From Lachnospiraceae bacterium (GTDB taxonomy: Bacteria > Bacillota > Clostridia > Lachnospirales > Lachnospiraceae): a stretch of DNA of 64,000 bases. This document shows, one piece after another, positions 35,410 to 44,902 of the stretch. A model generated the notes under the pieces. That model was not told the origin of the DNA and did no database searches. It saw nothing but the letters and a program-made list of their open reading frames with translations. The translations under genes and the position numbers were made by a program. How positions within the stretch are numbered: the first letter of the stretch is position 1; every line of letters begins with the position of its first letter. Where the stretch lies: assembly GCA_017431515.1 (NCBI GenBank), contig JAFRKV010000044.1, positions 62,001 through 126,000 on the forward strand. Reading direction: 5' to 3'.

Positions 35410-35614
35410 AATTATAGGACCATTTTTTCAAAAAGACAAGCATTATTTATACTTGACCGAAAAATAAAAAGTGGATATGTAATCCTGATAATACAGATTG
35501 TAAGATATATGACGTCAAAATCAGACCGGATTGCTTTTTCTGAAAAAGAATGCTAAAGTACTAGGGTACTGTGCGTTTTTGACACAGTGCGATGATGAAG
35601 GAAAGGAGACGGTC

Positions 35615-37048
35615 ATGAGCGAAAACGAACTGCAGGAAGAAAAAACCGAAGCCTCTGTGGAACGCAAAACCCCGGAACGTCCGGATTACGCGGAAGCCAT
35701 CGCTTCTCTCATCAAAGAAACCGACTCCTTAAAAGAACTCCGCGAGCTTCTGGTGGATTATCATGAGAATGATATCGCGGATGCGCTCCCGCTCCTCACC
35801 TCCACTGAGCGCAAAAAGCTCTATCGCAGCATCGGAATGGACAAAACCTCCGAGATCTTTGCGTATCTGGATGATGTCAGCACCTATCTGGAAGAGATCG
35901 ACGCGGAGAAAGCCGCAGACATCGTCGAGGGAATGGACGCCGACGATGCGGTGGATGTCCTGGATGAACTGGAAGAGGACAAAAGAAAAGAGCTGGAAGA
36001 CCTCCTGGAGGAGGATAAGCGAAAAGAGATCGATCTGATCAGTTCCTATACGGATGATGAGATCGGAAGCAAGATGACAACGAATTTCATCGTCATGAAC
36101 CGCAGCCTTTCGGTGACGGACGCGATGAAATCCCTTGTCAAACAGGCCGCCGACAATGACAACATCTCCACCATCTACACGGTGAACGATGACGGTACCT
36201 TTTACGGCGCGCTGGATCTGACAGACCTGATCCGCGCCCGCAAAGAGGACGATCTGGAGGCGCTGATCACGACCTCCTACCCTTACGTCTACGCAACCGA
36301 GTCTATTGACGAATGTCTGGAGGAATTGAAGGATTATTCCGAGGACTCCATCCCCGTTCTGGACAATGATAAAAGGATTCTCGGTGTCATCACCTCGCAG
36401 GACATCATCGAAGTCGTCGATGAAGAGCTCGGTGAGGACTACGCAAAGCTGGCAGGTCTTCTTGCAGAAGAAGATTTAAAAGAGCCCCTGTTGGAAAGCA
36501 TGAAAAAAAGGATCCCCTGGCTGGTGATCCTCTTGTTTCTCGGTCTTTTGGTGTCAAGCGTCGTCGGGATGTTTGAAGGCGTCGTGGCGGAGCTGCCGCT
36601 GATCGTCAGCTTCCAGTCCCTGATCCTTGATATGTCCGGAAACGTGGGCACCCAGTCGCTGGCAGTCACAATCCGCGTTCTCAGCGACGAGGAGCTGAAC
36701 CCTGCCCAAAAGATCGGTCTCGTCTTCAAGGAAATGCGCGTCGGACTTGTAAACGGAATCCTGATTGCCTCCATCGCCTTCTGTATCACCGCCGCTTTTA
36801 TCACGCTGGCAAAAGGCGTGCCGCTTCCGACGGCGCTGCTGATGTCCGGCTGTATCGGCGCTGCACTGATCCTGGCGATGCTGATCGCAAGCTTCACGGG
36901 CACCGCGATCCCAATGTTTTTCCATCGTCTGGGGATCGATCCCGCTGTAGCCAGCGGCCCCCTCATCACGACGATCAACGATCTCATCGCCGTTGTCACC
37001 TACTACGGGCTGGCATGGGCGTTCCTGCTGCAGCTGTTTCACTTATAG
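35615..37048 (+). CDS. mgtE: Magnesium transporter MgtE
   Basis: A 477-residue Mg2+ channel. The acidic N-domain (about 20-135) with helical repeats and LEEIDAEKAADIVEGMDADDAVDVL leads to paired CBS domains (about 137-260) that gate by Mg2+ binding. The membrane domain (about 285-475) has five helices and the pore motif SGNVGTQSLAVTIR. The start at 35615 has AAGGAG 7 nt upstream. No Mg2+ riboswitch is evident upstream. Confidence 0.93.
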   Translation: MSENELQEEKTEASVERKTPERPDYAEAIASLIKETDSLKELRELLVDYHENDIADALPLLTSTERKKLYRSIGMDKTSEIFAYLDDVSTYLEEIDAEKAADIVEGMDADDAVDVLDELEEDKRKELEDLLEEDKRKEIDLISSYTDDEIGSKMTTNFIVMNRSLSVTDAMKSLVKQAADNDNISTIYTVNDDGTFYGALDLTDLIRARKEDDLEALITTSYPYVYATESIDECLEELKDYSEDSIPVLDNDKRILGVITSQDIIEVVDEELGEDYAKLAGLLAEEDLKEPLLESMKKRIPWLVILLFLGLLVSSVVGMFEGVVAELPLIVSFQSLILDMSGNVGTQSLAVTIRVLSDEELNPAQKIGLVFKEMRVGLVNGILIASIAFCITAAFITLAKGVPLPTALLMSGCIGAALILAMLIASFTGTAIPMFFHRLGIDPAVASGPLITTINDLIAVVTYYGLAWAFLLQLFHL

Positions 37049-37100
37049 CAGCCGCATTTCACCCGATCCGTACGCATAGCTGCAATAGAGATCCGTTCTC

Positions 37101-38767
37101 TTACTGCGCAGGCATTTCGGGAACCGCCGTCAAAGCATCCGCTCCCGGCACTGCTGCAGCCGCGGCGTCTGCGCCCGGCACCGCTGCGGGTACATCCGTC
37201 ACACCGGGGATCACTGTCACGCCGGGCACAAGCGCCGGCGCCGCCGCATCCGCATTCTGTGTCTCTCCCGACTCCGCCGCCTCCTTGTCATAGGAATAAG
37301 CATTGGAGATCCGGGCATTTTCCGCCGTCAAGACCACCGGCGTCCGGTAATACGCGATGACCGGCGTCCCCTTTTCCACGATCCCGTACAGCTTCTCGGC
37401 TGCGCCCTTCGGCACATTGACACACCCGTGAGAGCCGCTGGTCTTATAGATCTCCCCGCCGAACGAACTCCGCCAGTCCGCATCATGAATGCCGACGTTA
37501 TACGCAAACGGCATGAAATACGTCACATCGGAGGAATAATTCTCGCCCACCAGCGTCGCAGGCGACTCTTTATAAACGATCTTGAAAACGCCATCCGGCG
37601 AGCCGTTGTTCTTGCTGATATTGCCGGACACGATATCGGTATCGGCCTGCAGCTCCCCATCTTTGAAATAGTACAGGTGCTGATTCGTATAATCGATCTC
37701 GATATAGGTGTCACCGATATCGTCATCCCCCTGGTGGAGCGCCGTCTGCTCGTACACAGGCTCCCGTGACACCGGCGTGCCGCCGTTCAGATCCGCGATG
37801 ATCTGTTCCGTCTCGCCGTCCTTGTCCACGACCCATCCGTAATCTCCGCCTCCGATTGTGACCGTGCCGCCCCTCGCCGTCTGAAACTCCCTGGCCTTCC
37901 GAAGGTGTTTAACTCATACGCCAGCTTCTGGGCAAAATCATGCGCCTTTCCCTCGTCAATCGACACATTGGTGCCGTCTATGGCCAGCATCCCTGCGATC
38001 CCGACCGAATCCAGCTTTAAATCCTTTCCTTCCACCTGATAGGTGATCTCCGCGCCCATATAGTGATCCATGGCTTCTCTGGTCTCCGCGATCTCCGGGC
38101 TCTCCGTCGTGACGGAAGGATTCTCATAGCACGCATCCGGGAGCGTCAGCTGCTCTTCCTGACGGGAAACGGCTTCTTTGATGGTCTGCTGTACTTTTTC
38201 CGGGATCACCGTCGTCCCGTCAACCTCCGGCACAAGTTCATAACCCGTTTCGGTGATGGTAAAGACCGCATCCTCCGGAGCGATCATGTTGGCAGGATCC
38301 ATAAAAGAAAAACCGGAAACAAGGGATTGCAACGCGTTTTCATCGAAAGCGACCTCCTCCGACAGCGCATATTCCTTTTCCTTGGATCCGTCGATCAGAA
38401 AACGCGCCCCCACCTGCTTTGCCAGCAGGTCCTCCACCGCGCCGGCATCCAGATAGCGGCAGGAAATGTCCGCGCCGCGCACGAGATACCGCTCGCCTGT
38501 CCGGTCAACCACCGTGAGGAGGTAGCAGGCCGCCCGGTCGGCAAGCGCGTCATTCACCTGCTCTGCCGTCATTTTGCTGCAGTCAATTCCGAGAATCGTG
38601 GTATTCGGAAAGAAATGCGACTCATAGTAGATGGAAATCCCGATCAGGATACAGGCAGCCGTCGCTCCGGCCGCAATCAGCCCCAGCAGCAGGATCTGCT
38701 TTTGTTTTCTTTTTTTTCGTCTTCTTTTTCGTGCCTGACTGACAGACCCCTGTCTTTTCGTCTCCAT
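37101..38767 (-). pseudogene. L,D-transpeptidase with PG-binding domain, broken by a frameshift
   Basis: Two overlapping frames together make one YkuD-type L,D-transpeptidase. The upstream part (38767 to about 37900) has a basic cytoplasmic start, a membrane helix (about 25-45) and the peptidoglycan-binding domain. After FAQKLAYELNTFG the frame runs on into nonsense. In the next frame REFQTARGG...DYGWVVDKDGE continues, followed by the catalytic SGSHGCVN. Restoring one A in GGAAGGCC at about 37896-37900 rejoins them (NTFGKAREF). The C-terminus ends in an Ala/Pro/Gly-rich tail. It is either a genuine recent mutation or a sequencing error. Confidence 0.8.
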
Positions 38768-38839
38768 ACTGTTAAGAATAACATAAAGTTTGTAAAAATG
38801 CAGTAAGAGGGTTATAGTTATTTCGTGGAGGGAAAAAAC

Positions 38840-40318
38840 ATGGATCAATCAAAGATCGGATTCGATTCCGATAAATATTTGAAGCTGCAATCGGAGCACA
38901 TCAAGGAGCGCATTGCCCAATTCGGAAAGCTTTATCTGGAGTTCGGCGGCAAACTTTATGACGACTACCACGCATCCCGCGTTCTGCCGGGATTCGCACC
39001 GGACAACAAGCTGAAAATGTTAGAAGAGCTCCGTGACGAAGCAGAGATCCTGATCGTCATCAGCGCGGAAGCCATCGAGCAAAACAAGATCCGCAACGAT
39101 TACGGCATTACCTATGATGAAGACGTGCTGCGCCTGAAGGATGTGTTTGAGAGCCGGGGCTTTTATGTCAGCAGCATTGTGATCACCAAATTCACCGGCC
39201 AGCCTGCTGCCGCCCGCTTCAAACAGCGTCTGGAAAATCTCGGGATCCCCTCCTATTTCCATTATGTCATCGAAGGCTATCCCTCCGATATTCCGCTGAT
39301 CCTCAGCGACGAGGGTTATGGCAAAAATGATTACATCGAGACCACCCGTGACCTTGTGGTGGTGACCGCGCCGGGGCCCGGCAGCGGTAAAATGGCGACC
39401 TGCCTTTCTCAGCTCTATCATGAAAACAAGCGCGGCGTCAAAGCCGGCTACGCCAAATTCGAAACCTTCCCGGTCTGGAATCTGCCTTTAAAACACCCCG
39501 TCAACATCGCGTATGAGGCCGCCACTGCGGATCTTTCCGATGTCAACATGATCGATCCCTTCCATCTGGATGCTTACGGCAAGACCACCGTGAATTATAA
39601 CCGCGACGTGGATGTATTCCCCGTGCTGCAGGCGATTTTTGAAGGGATTCTCGGCGAATCTCCTTACAAATCCCCCACCGACATGGGCGTCAATATGATC
39701 GGTTTTACGATTTCGGACGATGAAGTGGTCCAGGAGGCCGCGCGCCAGGAGGTCATCCGCCGCTACTTAAATACCGCCTGCGCGGTCAAGCGGGGACTGG
39801 CGCCAAAGGAAGAGCTTTTTAAAGAAGAGCTTCTTCTGAAGCAGATCGAGCTTACGCCGGAGGATCGCGCCGTCGTACCAGCCGCCTTGCAGCGCGAAGA
39901 AAAAACCGGACATCCTGCCGTGGCCATCTCTCTGCCCAACGGCTCCATCGTCACCGGAAAAACGACGGCTCTTCTCGGTGCCTCTGCGGCCGCCATCATG
40001 AACGCGTTGAAGGTCTGCGCAGGGATTCCCCACGATGTGAAACTGGTTTCGGAAAATTCCATTGAGCCGATCCAGCATCTGAAAACACATTACCTCGGCA
40101 GCAAGAATCCGCGGCTGCATACGGATGAGATTCTGGTCGCGCTTTCTGCCAGCGCTTCTTTCAATCCTTCCGCGCGGCTTGCACTGGAACAGCTTCCCAA
40201 GCTTCGCGGCATGGATGCCCATTCCACGGTCATGCTCTCTGCCGTTGACGAGAACGTGTTCCGGAGACTCGGCATTCTCCTGACCTGCAGCGCTGTATAC
40301 GAGGCAAAAAAATCATGA
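38840..40318 (+). CDS. DUF1846 family protein
   Basis: This 492-residue protein belongs to DUF1846, common in Firmicutes. The N-terminal IGFDSDKYLKLQSEHIKERI and YLEFGGKLYDDYHASRVLPGF blocks are typical. VVVTAPGPGSGKMATCLSQLYHE (about 175-197) contains a P-loop-like glycine-rich segment, suggesting nucleotide binding. The biochemical role is not established. The start at 38840 has GGAGGG 7 nt upstream. Its last codon overlaps the next gene (ATGA). Confidence 0.87.
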   Translation: MDQSKIGFDSDKYLKLQSEHIKERIAQFGKLYLEFGGKLYDDYHASRVLPGFAPDNKLKMLEELRDEAEILIVISAEAIEQNKIRNDYGITYDEDVLRLKDVFESRGFYVSSIVITKFTGQPAAARFKQRLENLGIPSYFHYVIEGYPSDIPLILSDEGYGKNDYIETTRDLVVVTAPGPGSGKMATCLSQLYHENKRGVKAGYAKFETFPVWNLPLKHPVNIAYEAATADLSDVNMIDPFHLDAYGKTTVNYNRDVDVFPVLQAIFEGILGESPYKSPTDMGVNMIGFTISDDEVVQEAARQEVIRRYLNTACAVKRGLAPKEELFKEELLLKQIELTPEDRAVVPAALQREEKTGHPAVAISLPNGSIVTGKTTALLGASAAAIMNALKVCAGIPHDVKLVSENSIEPIQHLKTHYLGSKNPRLHTDEILVALSASASFNPSARLALEQLPKLRGMDAHSTVMLSAVDENVFRRLGILLTCSAVYEAKKS

Positions 40319-41532
40319 AAGAATCCACGACGGTACGGCTTCGCAAACTGCAGAAAAAGCTGTTCAACATGGTTTCCGTCGGCGTGGTCGACCAGCCCTT
40401 AAACCAGGCTTATGATATCGTCAGCACCGTGGTGCTCCTCATCAATCTGACTGCGACGATCCTCATGACCTTTGACCGCATCATGACGGTATACCATGAC
40501 TTTCTGAACACGCTGGAAGCCGTTACGGTCGCTTTTTTTGCCGTAGATTATGTCCTGCGGCTGATCACCGCGCGCTATCTCTACCCGACCGTAAAGCCCG
40601 GCCGCGCCGTAATGAAATACGTGCTCTCGTTCTCGGGCATCGTGGATCTCCTTTCCTTTTTCCCTTATTACCTGCCGGTGGTCTTCCCGCACGGCGCCGC
40701 GGTGTTCCGCATCATCCGCGTCGCCCGTATCATGCGGCTGTTCCGGATCAATGCTTACTATGACTCCATGAACGTGATCACGGAGGTCTTAAAACGTAAG
40801 CGCAAGCAGCTCCTGTCCTCGGTTTTTATCATCTCGGTGCTCATGCTGGCCTCCAGCCTCTGCATGTACGGTCTGGAGCATGATGCCCAGCCGGATAAGT
40901 TCTCCAACGCGTTTTCCGGCATCTGGTGGGCCACTTCCACTCTGCTGACCGTTGGCTACGGTGATGTGTATCCCATTACCGTTCCCGGAAAGATCGCAGG
41001 CATTCTGATCTCCTTCCTGGGCGTCGGAATGGTGGCGATCCCCACCGGTATTATTTCTGCCGGCTTCGTGGAGCAGTATTCCAAATTAAAACGCATGGGG
41101 GATCTGGATGCAGAGTCCGACATCCAGTTTATCAAGATCGTTTTGAAAAAAGAGGACAGCTGGGTGGGACAGACCTTAAAGAACCTGGCCCTCCCCCACG
41201 GCACCATCATCGCCGCGGTTCAGCGCGGGAGCAATACCATTCTTCCCCATGGCACTGTGATGCTTCGTACCGGCGACACGGTGATTCTCGGCGCAGAATC
41301 CATCAAGGATGATACCGTCGTGGATCTCAAAGAGATCATCATCGGCCCGGAGCACGAATGGAACGGCGTCGCCATCCAGGATCTCAATATTTCCAGAAGA
41401 TCCTATATCATCATGGTGAAACGGCGCGACAAGTCGCTGATCCCGAGAGGCAGCCTCGTCCTGTCCGAAGGAGACCATGTCATCCAGTACACCAAGCACA
41501 GCGGTCCCCGTCCCTCTGAAGAAGAATTCTGA
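40315..41532 (+). CDS. Voltage-gated-type potassium channel with TrkA-C domains
   Basis: A 405-residue six-helix channel. S1-S3 lie at about 35-53, 65-86 and 100-122. S4 has regularly spaced arginines (RIIRVARIMRLFR, 132-144). The selectivity filter is TVGYGD (212-217), matching K+ channels, and S6 follows (about 225-250). The cytoplasmic tail has two TrkA-C-like beta domains (about 265-320 and 335-390), which usually bind ligands such as c-di-AMP or nucleotides. It overlaps the DUF1846 gene by 4 nt, suggesting coupled translation. Confidence 0.9.
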   Translation: MKESTTVRLRKLQKKLFNMVSVGVVDQPLNQAYDIVSTVVLLINLTATILMTFDRIMTVYHDFLNTLEAVTVAFFAVDYVLRLITARYLYPTVKPGRAVMKYVLSFSGIVDLLSFFPYYLPVVFPHGAAVFRIIRVARIMRLFRINAYYDSMNVITEVLKRKRKQLLSSVFIISVLMLASSLCMYGLEHDAQPDKFSNAFSGIWWATSTLLTVGYGDVYPITVPGKIAGILISFLGVGMVAIPTGIISAGFVEQYSKLKRMGDLDAESDIQFIKIVLKKEDSWVGQTLKNLALPHGTIIAAVQRGSNTILPHGTVMLRTGDTVILGAESIKDDTVVDLKEIIIGPEHEWNGVAIQDLNISRRSYIIMVKRRDKSLIPRGSLVLSEGDHVIQYTKHSGPRPSEEEF

Positions 41533-41556
41533 ATAATAAATTCTGATTTAATTTCT

Positions 41557-41874
41557 TTAAGCAATCCACTGTATTAGCCGTTCTGCCACGAATACCGCCG
41601 CACAGGCAGCCAATGCCACGACCAGCAGACTTTTTTCCCTGTAGGACAAAAACAACGCCACAAAAAAACCCACTGCTGCACCCAGCACATAGGTAGTGGC
41701 AAAGAAGACGGCAGGCACCGTCATGGCCGCCAGACACGCATAGGGCACATAGTAGAGAAACGACCGGAGAAACCGGTTTTTGATCTCTTTTTTCAGAAGC
41801 ACCAGCGGCAGCATGCGCACCAGATAGGTCACGCCCGCCATCGCCAGGATATAGATCAGATCCGACTCCCTCAT
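41557..41874 (-). CDS. azlD: Branched-chain amino acid export subunit AzlD
   Basis: A 105-residue protein with four hydrophobic segments, including GVTYLVRMLPLVLL and FLYYVPYACLAAMTVPAVF, as in AzlD. It partners AzlC to export branched-chain amino acids. Its start overlaps the azlC stop by 4 nt. Confidence 0.85.
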   Translation of the reverse strand: MRESDLIYILAMAGVTYLVRMLPLVLLKKEIKNRFLRSFLYYVPYACLAAMTVPAVFFATTYVLGAAVGFFVALFLSYREKSLLVVALAACAAVFVAERLIQWIA

Positions 41875-42569
41875 GACGCCTCCTCTTCTGTCTCAACCGG
41901 CCGCAGGATGGCCGCCAGCGCCGACACCAAAACCGCCGTGATGATGATCACGAATCCCGTGCTGACGCGGTTCAGAACCGGTACAAAGGTAAATGCGCAG
42001 CTGATCCCCATGGAAAGCAGCACAACAAAAAGCACCGCCCGGTCTTTCTTCGCCGGCGGAATAATAATCGCAAGAAACATGCCGTAGATCGCCACGGAAA
42101 GCGCGCTCGTCAGAAAACCGGGCAATACCGCTCCCGCCGCCGCGCCCAGCGCCGTCCCGCAGACCCATCCGGGGATCGCCACGCACATGGCACCGTATAC
42201 GTAGGACGCTTTGATTTTGCCGGGCTGGGTGCTCGCGATCCCGAAAATCTCATCCGTCACGCCGCAGGCGATCAGAAAACGATGAGGGAATGCCACTGTC
42301 CGGTCCAGTTTCTGTGACAGCGACACACTCATCAGGGAATACCTGAGATTGATCACCAGCTGCGTCAGCATCATCTCCAGCACTGTCCCGCCGGTCAGAA
42401 GGATCTCCAGCCCCGCAAACTGTCCTGCCGAAGTCACGTTCATCGCCGAAATCAAGGTTGCTTCCAATACCGGGAGCCCGCCCTCTGCCGCCATCATGCC
42501 GAATGCAAAGGATACCGCAAGATAGCCCAGCGCGATGGGGATTCCGTCCCGTAGTCCTTTTTGAAACAT
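41871..42569 (-). CDS. azlC: Branched-chain amino acid permease AzlC
   Basis: A 232-residue membrane protein. GLRDGIPIALGYLAVSFAFG at the N-terminus and GVTDEIFGIA are AzlC signatures, and about eight membrane segments are present. With AzlD it forms an export carrier for branched-chain amino acids. The ATG at 42569 has GGAG 6 nt before it; a GTG 12 codons upstream (42605) with GAGG is an alternative. Confidence 0.87.
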   Translation of the reverse strand: MFQKGLRDGIPIALGYLAVSFAFGMMAAEGGLPVLEATLISAMNVTSAGQFAGLEILLTGGTVLEMMLTQLVINLRYSLMSVSLSQKLDRTVAFPHRFLIACGVTDEIFGIASTQPGKIKASYVYGAMCVAIPGWVCGTALGAAAGAVLPGFLTSALSVAIYGMFLAIIIPPAKKDRAVLFVVLLSMGISCAFTFVPVLNRVSTGFVIIITAVLVSALAAILRPVETEEEAS

Positions 42570-42728
42570 TTCTTTCTCCAATCCTGATGCCTTGCTTTCA
42601 TTCACACGTTCCTCATCATACCACGAAATACCTCTAAAAAAAACACACAACCTCTGATTTATGTGTTATACTATTTTTTGACGTTTTATATATTCTTGTA
42701 AGTAATCTTGGAAGAGAGGAGCGCGCCT

Positions 42729-44402
42729 ATGGCAACGGCTGAATATTCGATCGCTGATATGAAACACTTCATGGGCATGATGGAGGGCATGTACGATATT
42801 GTCCGCCTGATTGATCCGATCGAATGCAAGGAGCTGGAGTTTGACGAGAACCATGTCATCCACAGCCGCCCCTGCTATGATGTATGGAACGCCGATCACC
42901 GCTGCAAGGACTGCAGCAGCTATCGCGCCTGCATGAGCGGCAGCCGTCTGGAGAAAACCGAGCTTTTCCGCGGCACGGTCTTCCATATCCAGTCCAATCC
43001 GGTGCATCTGGTGCAGCCGGACGGATCCCGCTATGACTGCGTGCTGGAGCTGATCACCAGCACCAAAGCCACCGCTTCCGACAAAAAGAACCTGGTGGAA
43101 AAGGAGCGGCAGGAATATGCTCCGGCGCTTCGCCTCCGCGATCCCCTGACAGGGCTTTATAACCGCGAGGGCTTTATCAAAGCCGTGCGGGACGTGCTGA
43201 TCAACGGCCCCAAAAAGCCGCGCCTCATGATTGCCTCTGACATCATTCAGTTCCGCCTGATTCAGAGCCTTTTCGGCAAAGAAAAATGCAATGAGATCCT
43301 TCTGGAAATTTCCAGGATCATCCGCCGTTACAGCAGTGAAGATGCTATTTTCGGGCGCATCACGGAAGACCGTTTCGGCCTGTGCATCGCAGAAGATTTA
43401 TTCAGTCCGGAAAAGATCGACAAAGGCGTTGAAGAAGTCCGTGAGCTCTTAAGCGGCACGGAATTCCGCTTTGAAGCGCGGACGGGGATCTACCGGATCA
43501 AAGATGCGGATCTTTCCATCCCGACCATGTTTGACCGCGCAGAGATGGCGCTGGATACCATCCGGGAAAACAGCCGCCTGCACTACGCTTACTTTGACGA
43601 CTCCATGATGGAGAGTATCCTGTACCGCCAGAAGGTGATCGGCGAGTTTGACACCGCGCTGGAAGCCGGCGATTATCACATCTTTTTGCAGCCTCAGGTC
43701 ACCCGGGACGGTAAGATTCACGGTGCGGAGGCACTTGCCCGCCTGATCAAAAAAGGCAAGATCATCCCGCCGGTGCGTTTCATCGGCATTCTCGAAGACG
43801 CCGGGCTGATCGGCCGTCTGGACAGCTATATCTGGGAGCTTGCCGTAAAGCAGTTGAAAAAATGGCAGAATACGGAATACGCCGGCCTTTATCTTTCCGT
43901 CAATATTTCGGCGTTGGATTTTTACTACATCGATGTCTATGAGACGCTGACCCGGCTCATGGACAAATATCAGGTGTCCCGCGAGATGCTGCGCCTTGAG
44001 ATTACGGAGACCGCGTTGATGACGGATCCCGAGAAGCAGCTTCCCCTGATCCAGAAGCTCCGCGACCAGGGCTTCCTCGTCGAGATCGACGATTTCGGCA
44101 AGGGCTACTCTTCCCTCAGCATGTTAAAAGACATCGAGGCGGATGCGCTGAAGATCGACATGGGATTTTTGGCGGATACCGACAACACAAACCGCGGCGA
44201 AAAGATCCTGCGCTCCATCATCGATATGAGTAAAGAGCTGGAGATGGAGACGATCACGGAAGGTGTCGAAACAAAGGACCAGCTGCAGGGTCTGCTGGAC
44301 AAAGGCTGCGAAATGTTCCAGGGATACTACTTCGCCAAACCCATGAGCGTGGAAGACTTTGAAAAGCTTTATAAGACGGGAATCTTTGTAGAGGCGGGGT
44401 GA
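42729..44402 (+). CDS. Cyclic-di-GMP phosphodiesterase (EAL) with degenerate GGDEF and Cys-rich N-terminus
   Basis: A 557-residue cytoplasmic protein. The N-terminal sensor region (about 1-125) has a cluster C-x10-C-x2-C-x5-C (about 50-70), which could bind metal or sense redox. The GGDEF domain (about 135-295) is degenerate: the signature is TEDRF, so cyclase activity is unlikely. The EAL domain (about 305-550) keeps AEALARL, NISALDF, EITET, DDFGKGYSS and the Lys of KIDMGF, all needed to hydrolyse c-di-GMP. The start at 42729 has GAGGAG 8 nt upstream. Confidence 0.9.
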   Translation: MATAEYSIADMKHFMGMMEGMYDIVRLIDPIECKELEFDENHVIHSRPCYDVWNADHRCKDCSSYRACMSGSRLEKTELFRGTVFHIQSNPVHLVQPDGSRYDCVLELITSTKATASDKKNLVEKERQEYAPALRLRDPLTGLYNREGFIKAVRDVLINGPKKPRLMIASDIIQFRLIQSLFGKEKCNEILLEISRIIRRYSSEDAIFGRITEDRFGLCIAEDLFSPEKIDKGVEEVRELLSGTEFRFEARTGIYRIKDADLSIPTMFDRAEMALDTIRENSRLHYAYFDDSMMESILYRQKVIGEFDTALEAGDYHIFLQPQVTRDGKIHGAEALARLIKKGKIIPPVRFIGILEDAGLIGRLDSYIWELAVKQLKKWQNTEYAGLYLSVNISALDFYYIDVYETLTRLMDKYQVSREMLRLEITETALMTDPEKQLPLIQKLRDQGFLVEIDDFGKGYSSLSMLKDIEADALKIDMGFLADTDNTNRGEKILRSIIDMSKELEMETITEGVETKDQLQGLLDKGCEMFQGYYFAKPMSVEDFEKLYKTGIFVEAG

Positions 44403-44421
44403 AAAGTCGCATGGCACTTTT
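44402..44421. repeat. Palindromic repeat remnant, copy D
   Basis: AAAAGTC-GCATGGCACTTTT immediately follows the EAL gene stop. It equals the left arm of the family joined to the right end of copy B (GCATGGCACTTTT), with the middle missing. Confidence 0.5.
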
Positions 44422-44445
44422 GACCTGAGTAACATAAACTTTTTC

Positions 44446-44473
44446 TTGCGTAATGCCGATAAAACGAATATAA
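44446..44473 (+). promoter_or_regulatory. Sigma-A promoter for the small gene at 44499
   Basis: TTGCGT (44446-44451), a 16-nt spacer and a perfect TATAAT (44468-44473) lie 25 nt before the ATG. Confidence 0.65.
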
Positions 44474-44498
44474 TGATATTGTTTTATAGGAGCATTTT

Positions 44499-44831
44499 AT
44501 GTCACTATCAGTCGGAGCCATTGGCTCTCTTGGACAACCGAGTACCGTAAAGCCCTTGAACTACGCACTTTCTAATCGTTCCGGGGTCAGCAGTGTTTAT
44601 CAGAAATCGGTTCAGAACACAGACGAAGTCGGTCTGGTTCACCCGGTTCGATATCCGAACGCAACGCTCGCTCCTGCGGATCCCGCAGAGGCAGCAGCCG
44701 AGAAACAGTCGGCGGATCAGGGATTTCAGGCGATCGCGTCACGGTTTGCAGGTTCTCCGGTCGGTTATCAGGCAGACAGCACCGCTGTCGCATATTCCAT
44801 GGCAGGCAGCATGTTCGACGCCATTGCTTAG
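44499..44831 (+). CDS. Small hypothetical protein between c-di-GMP genes
   Basis: A 110-residue protein, rich in Ser, Ala and Gly, with no cysteine, membrane helix or signal peptide. TAGGAG stands 7 nt before the ATG. It has its own promoter (44446-44473) and terminator (44849-44876), so it is a monocistronic gene, perhaps strongly expressed. Its neighbours are an EAL phosphodiesterase and a GGDEF cyclase. The family is not recognised. Confidence 0.65.
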   Translation: MSLSVGAIGSLGQPSTVKPLNYALSNRSGVSSVYQKSVQNTDEVGLVHPVRYPNATLAPADPAEAAAEKQSADQGFQAIASRFAGSPVGYQADSTAVAYSMAGSMFDAIA

Positions 44832-44848
44832 CAAGAATAGCAAAGGAT

Positions 44849-44876
44849 CCGGAGAATTTCTCCGGGTTCTTTTTTT
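44849..44876 (+). terminator. Terminator of the small gene
   Basis: CCGGAGA-ATT-TCTCCGG followed by GTTCTTTTTTT. Seven paired bases, mostly G-C at the base, and a strong T run. Confidence 0.88.
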
Positions 44877-44902
44877 ATCCGACAGAAAGGTTTTTTGTTC
44901 CA

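Noticed and set aside
35410-35614. Mg2+ riboswitch upstream of mgtE
   Set aside because: No M-box features or terminator were found in this 200-nt region.
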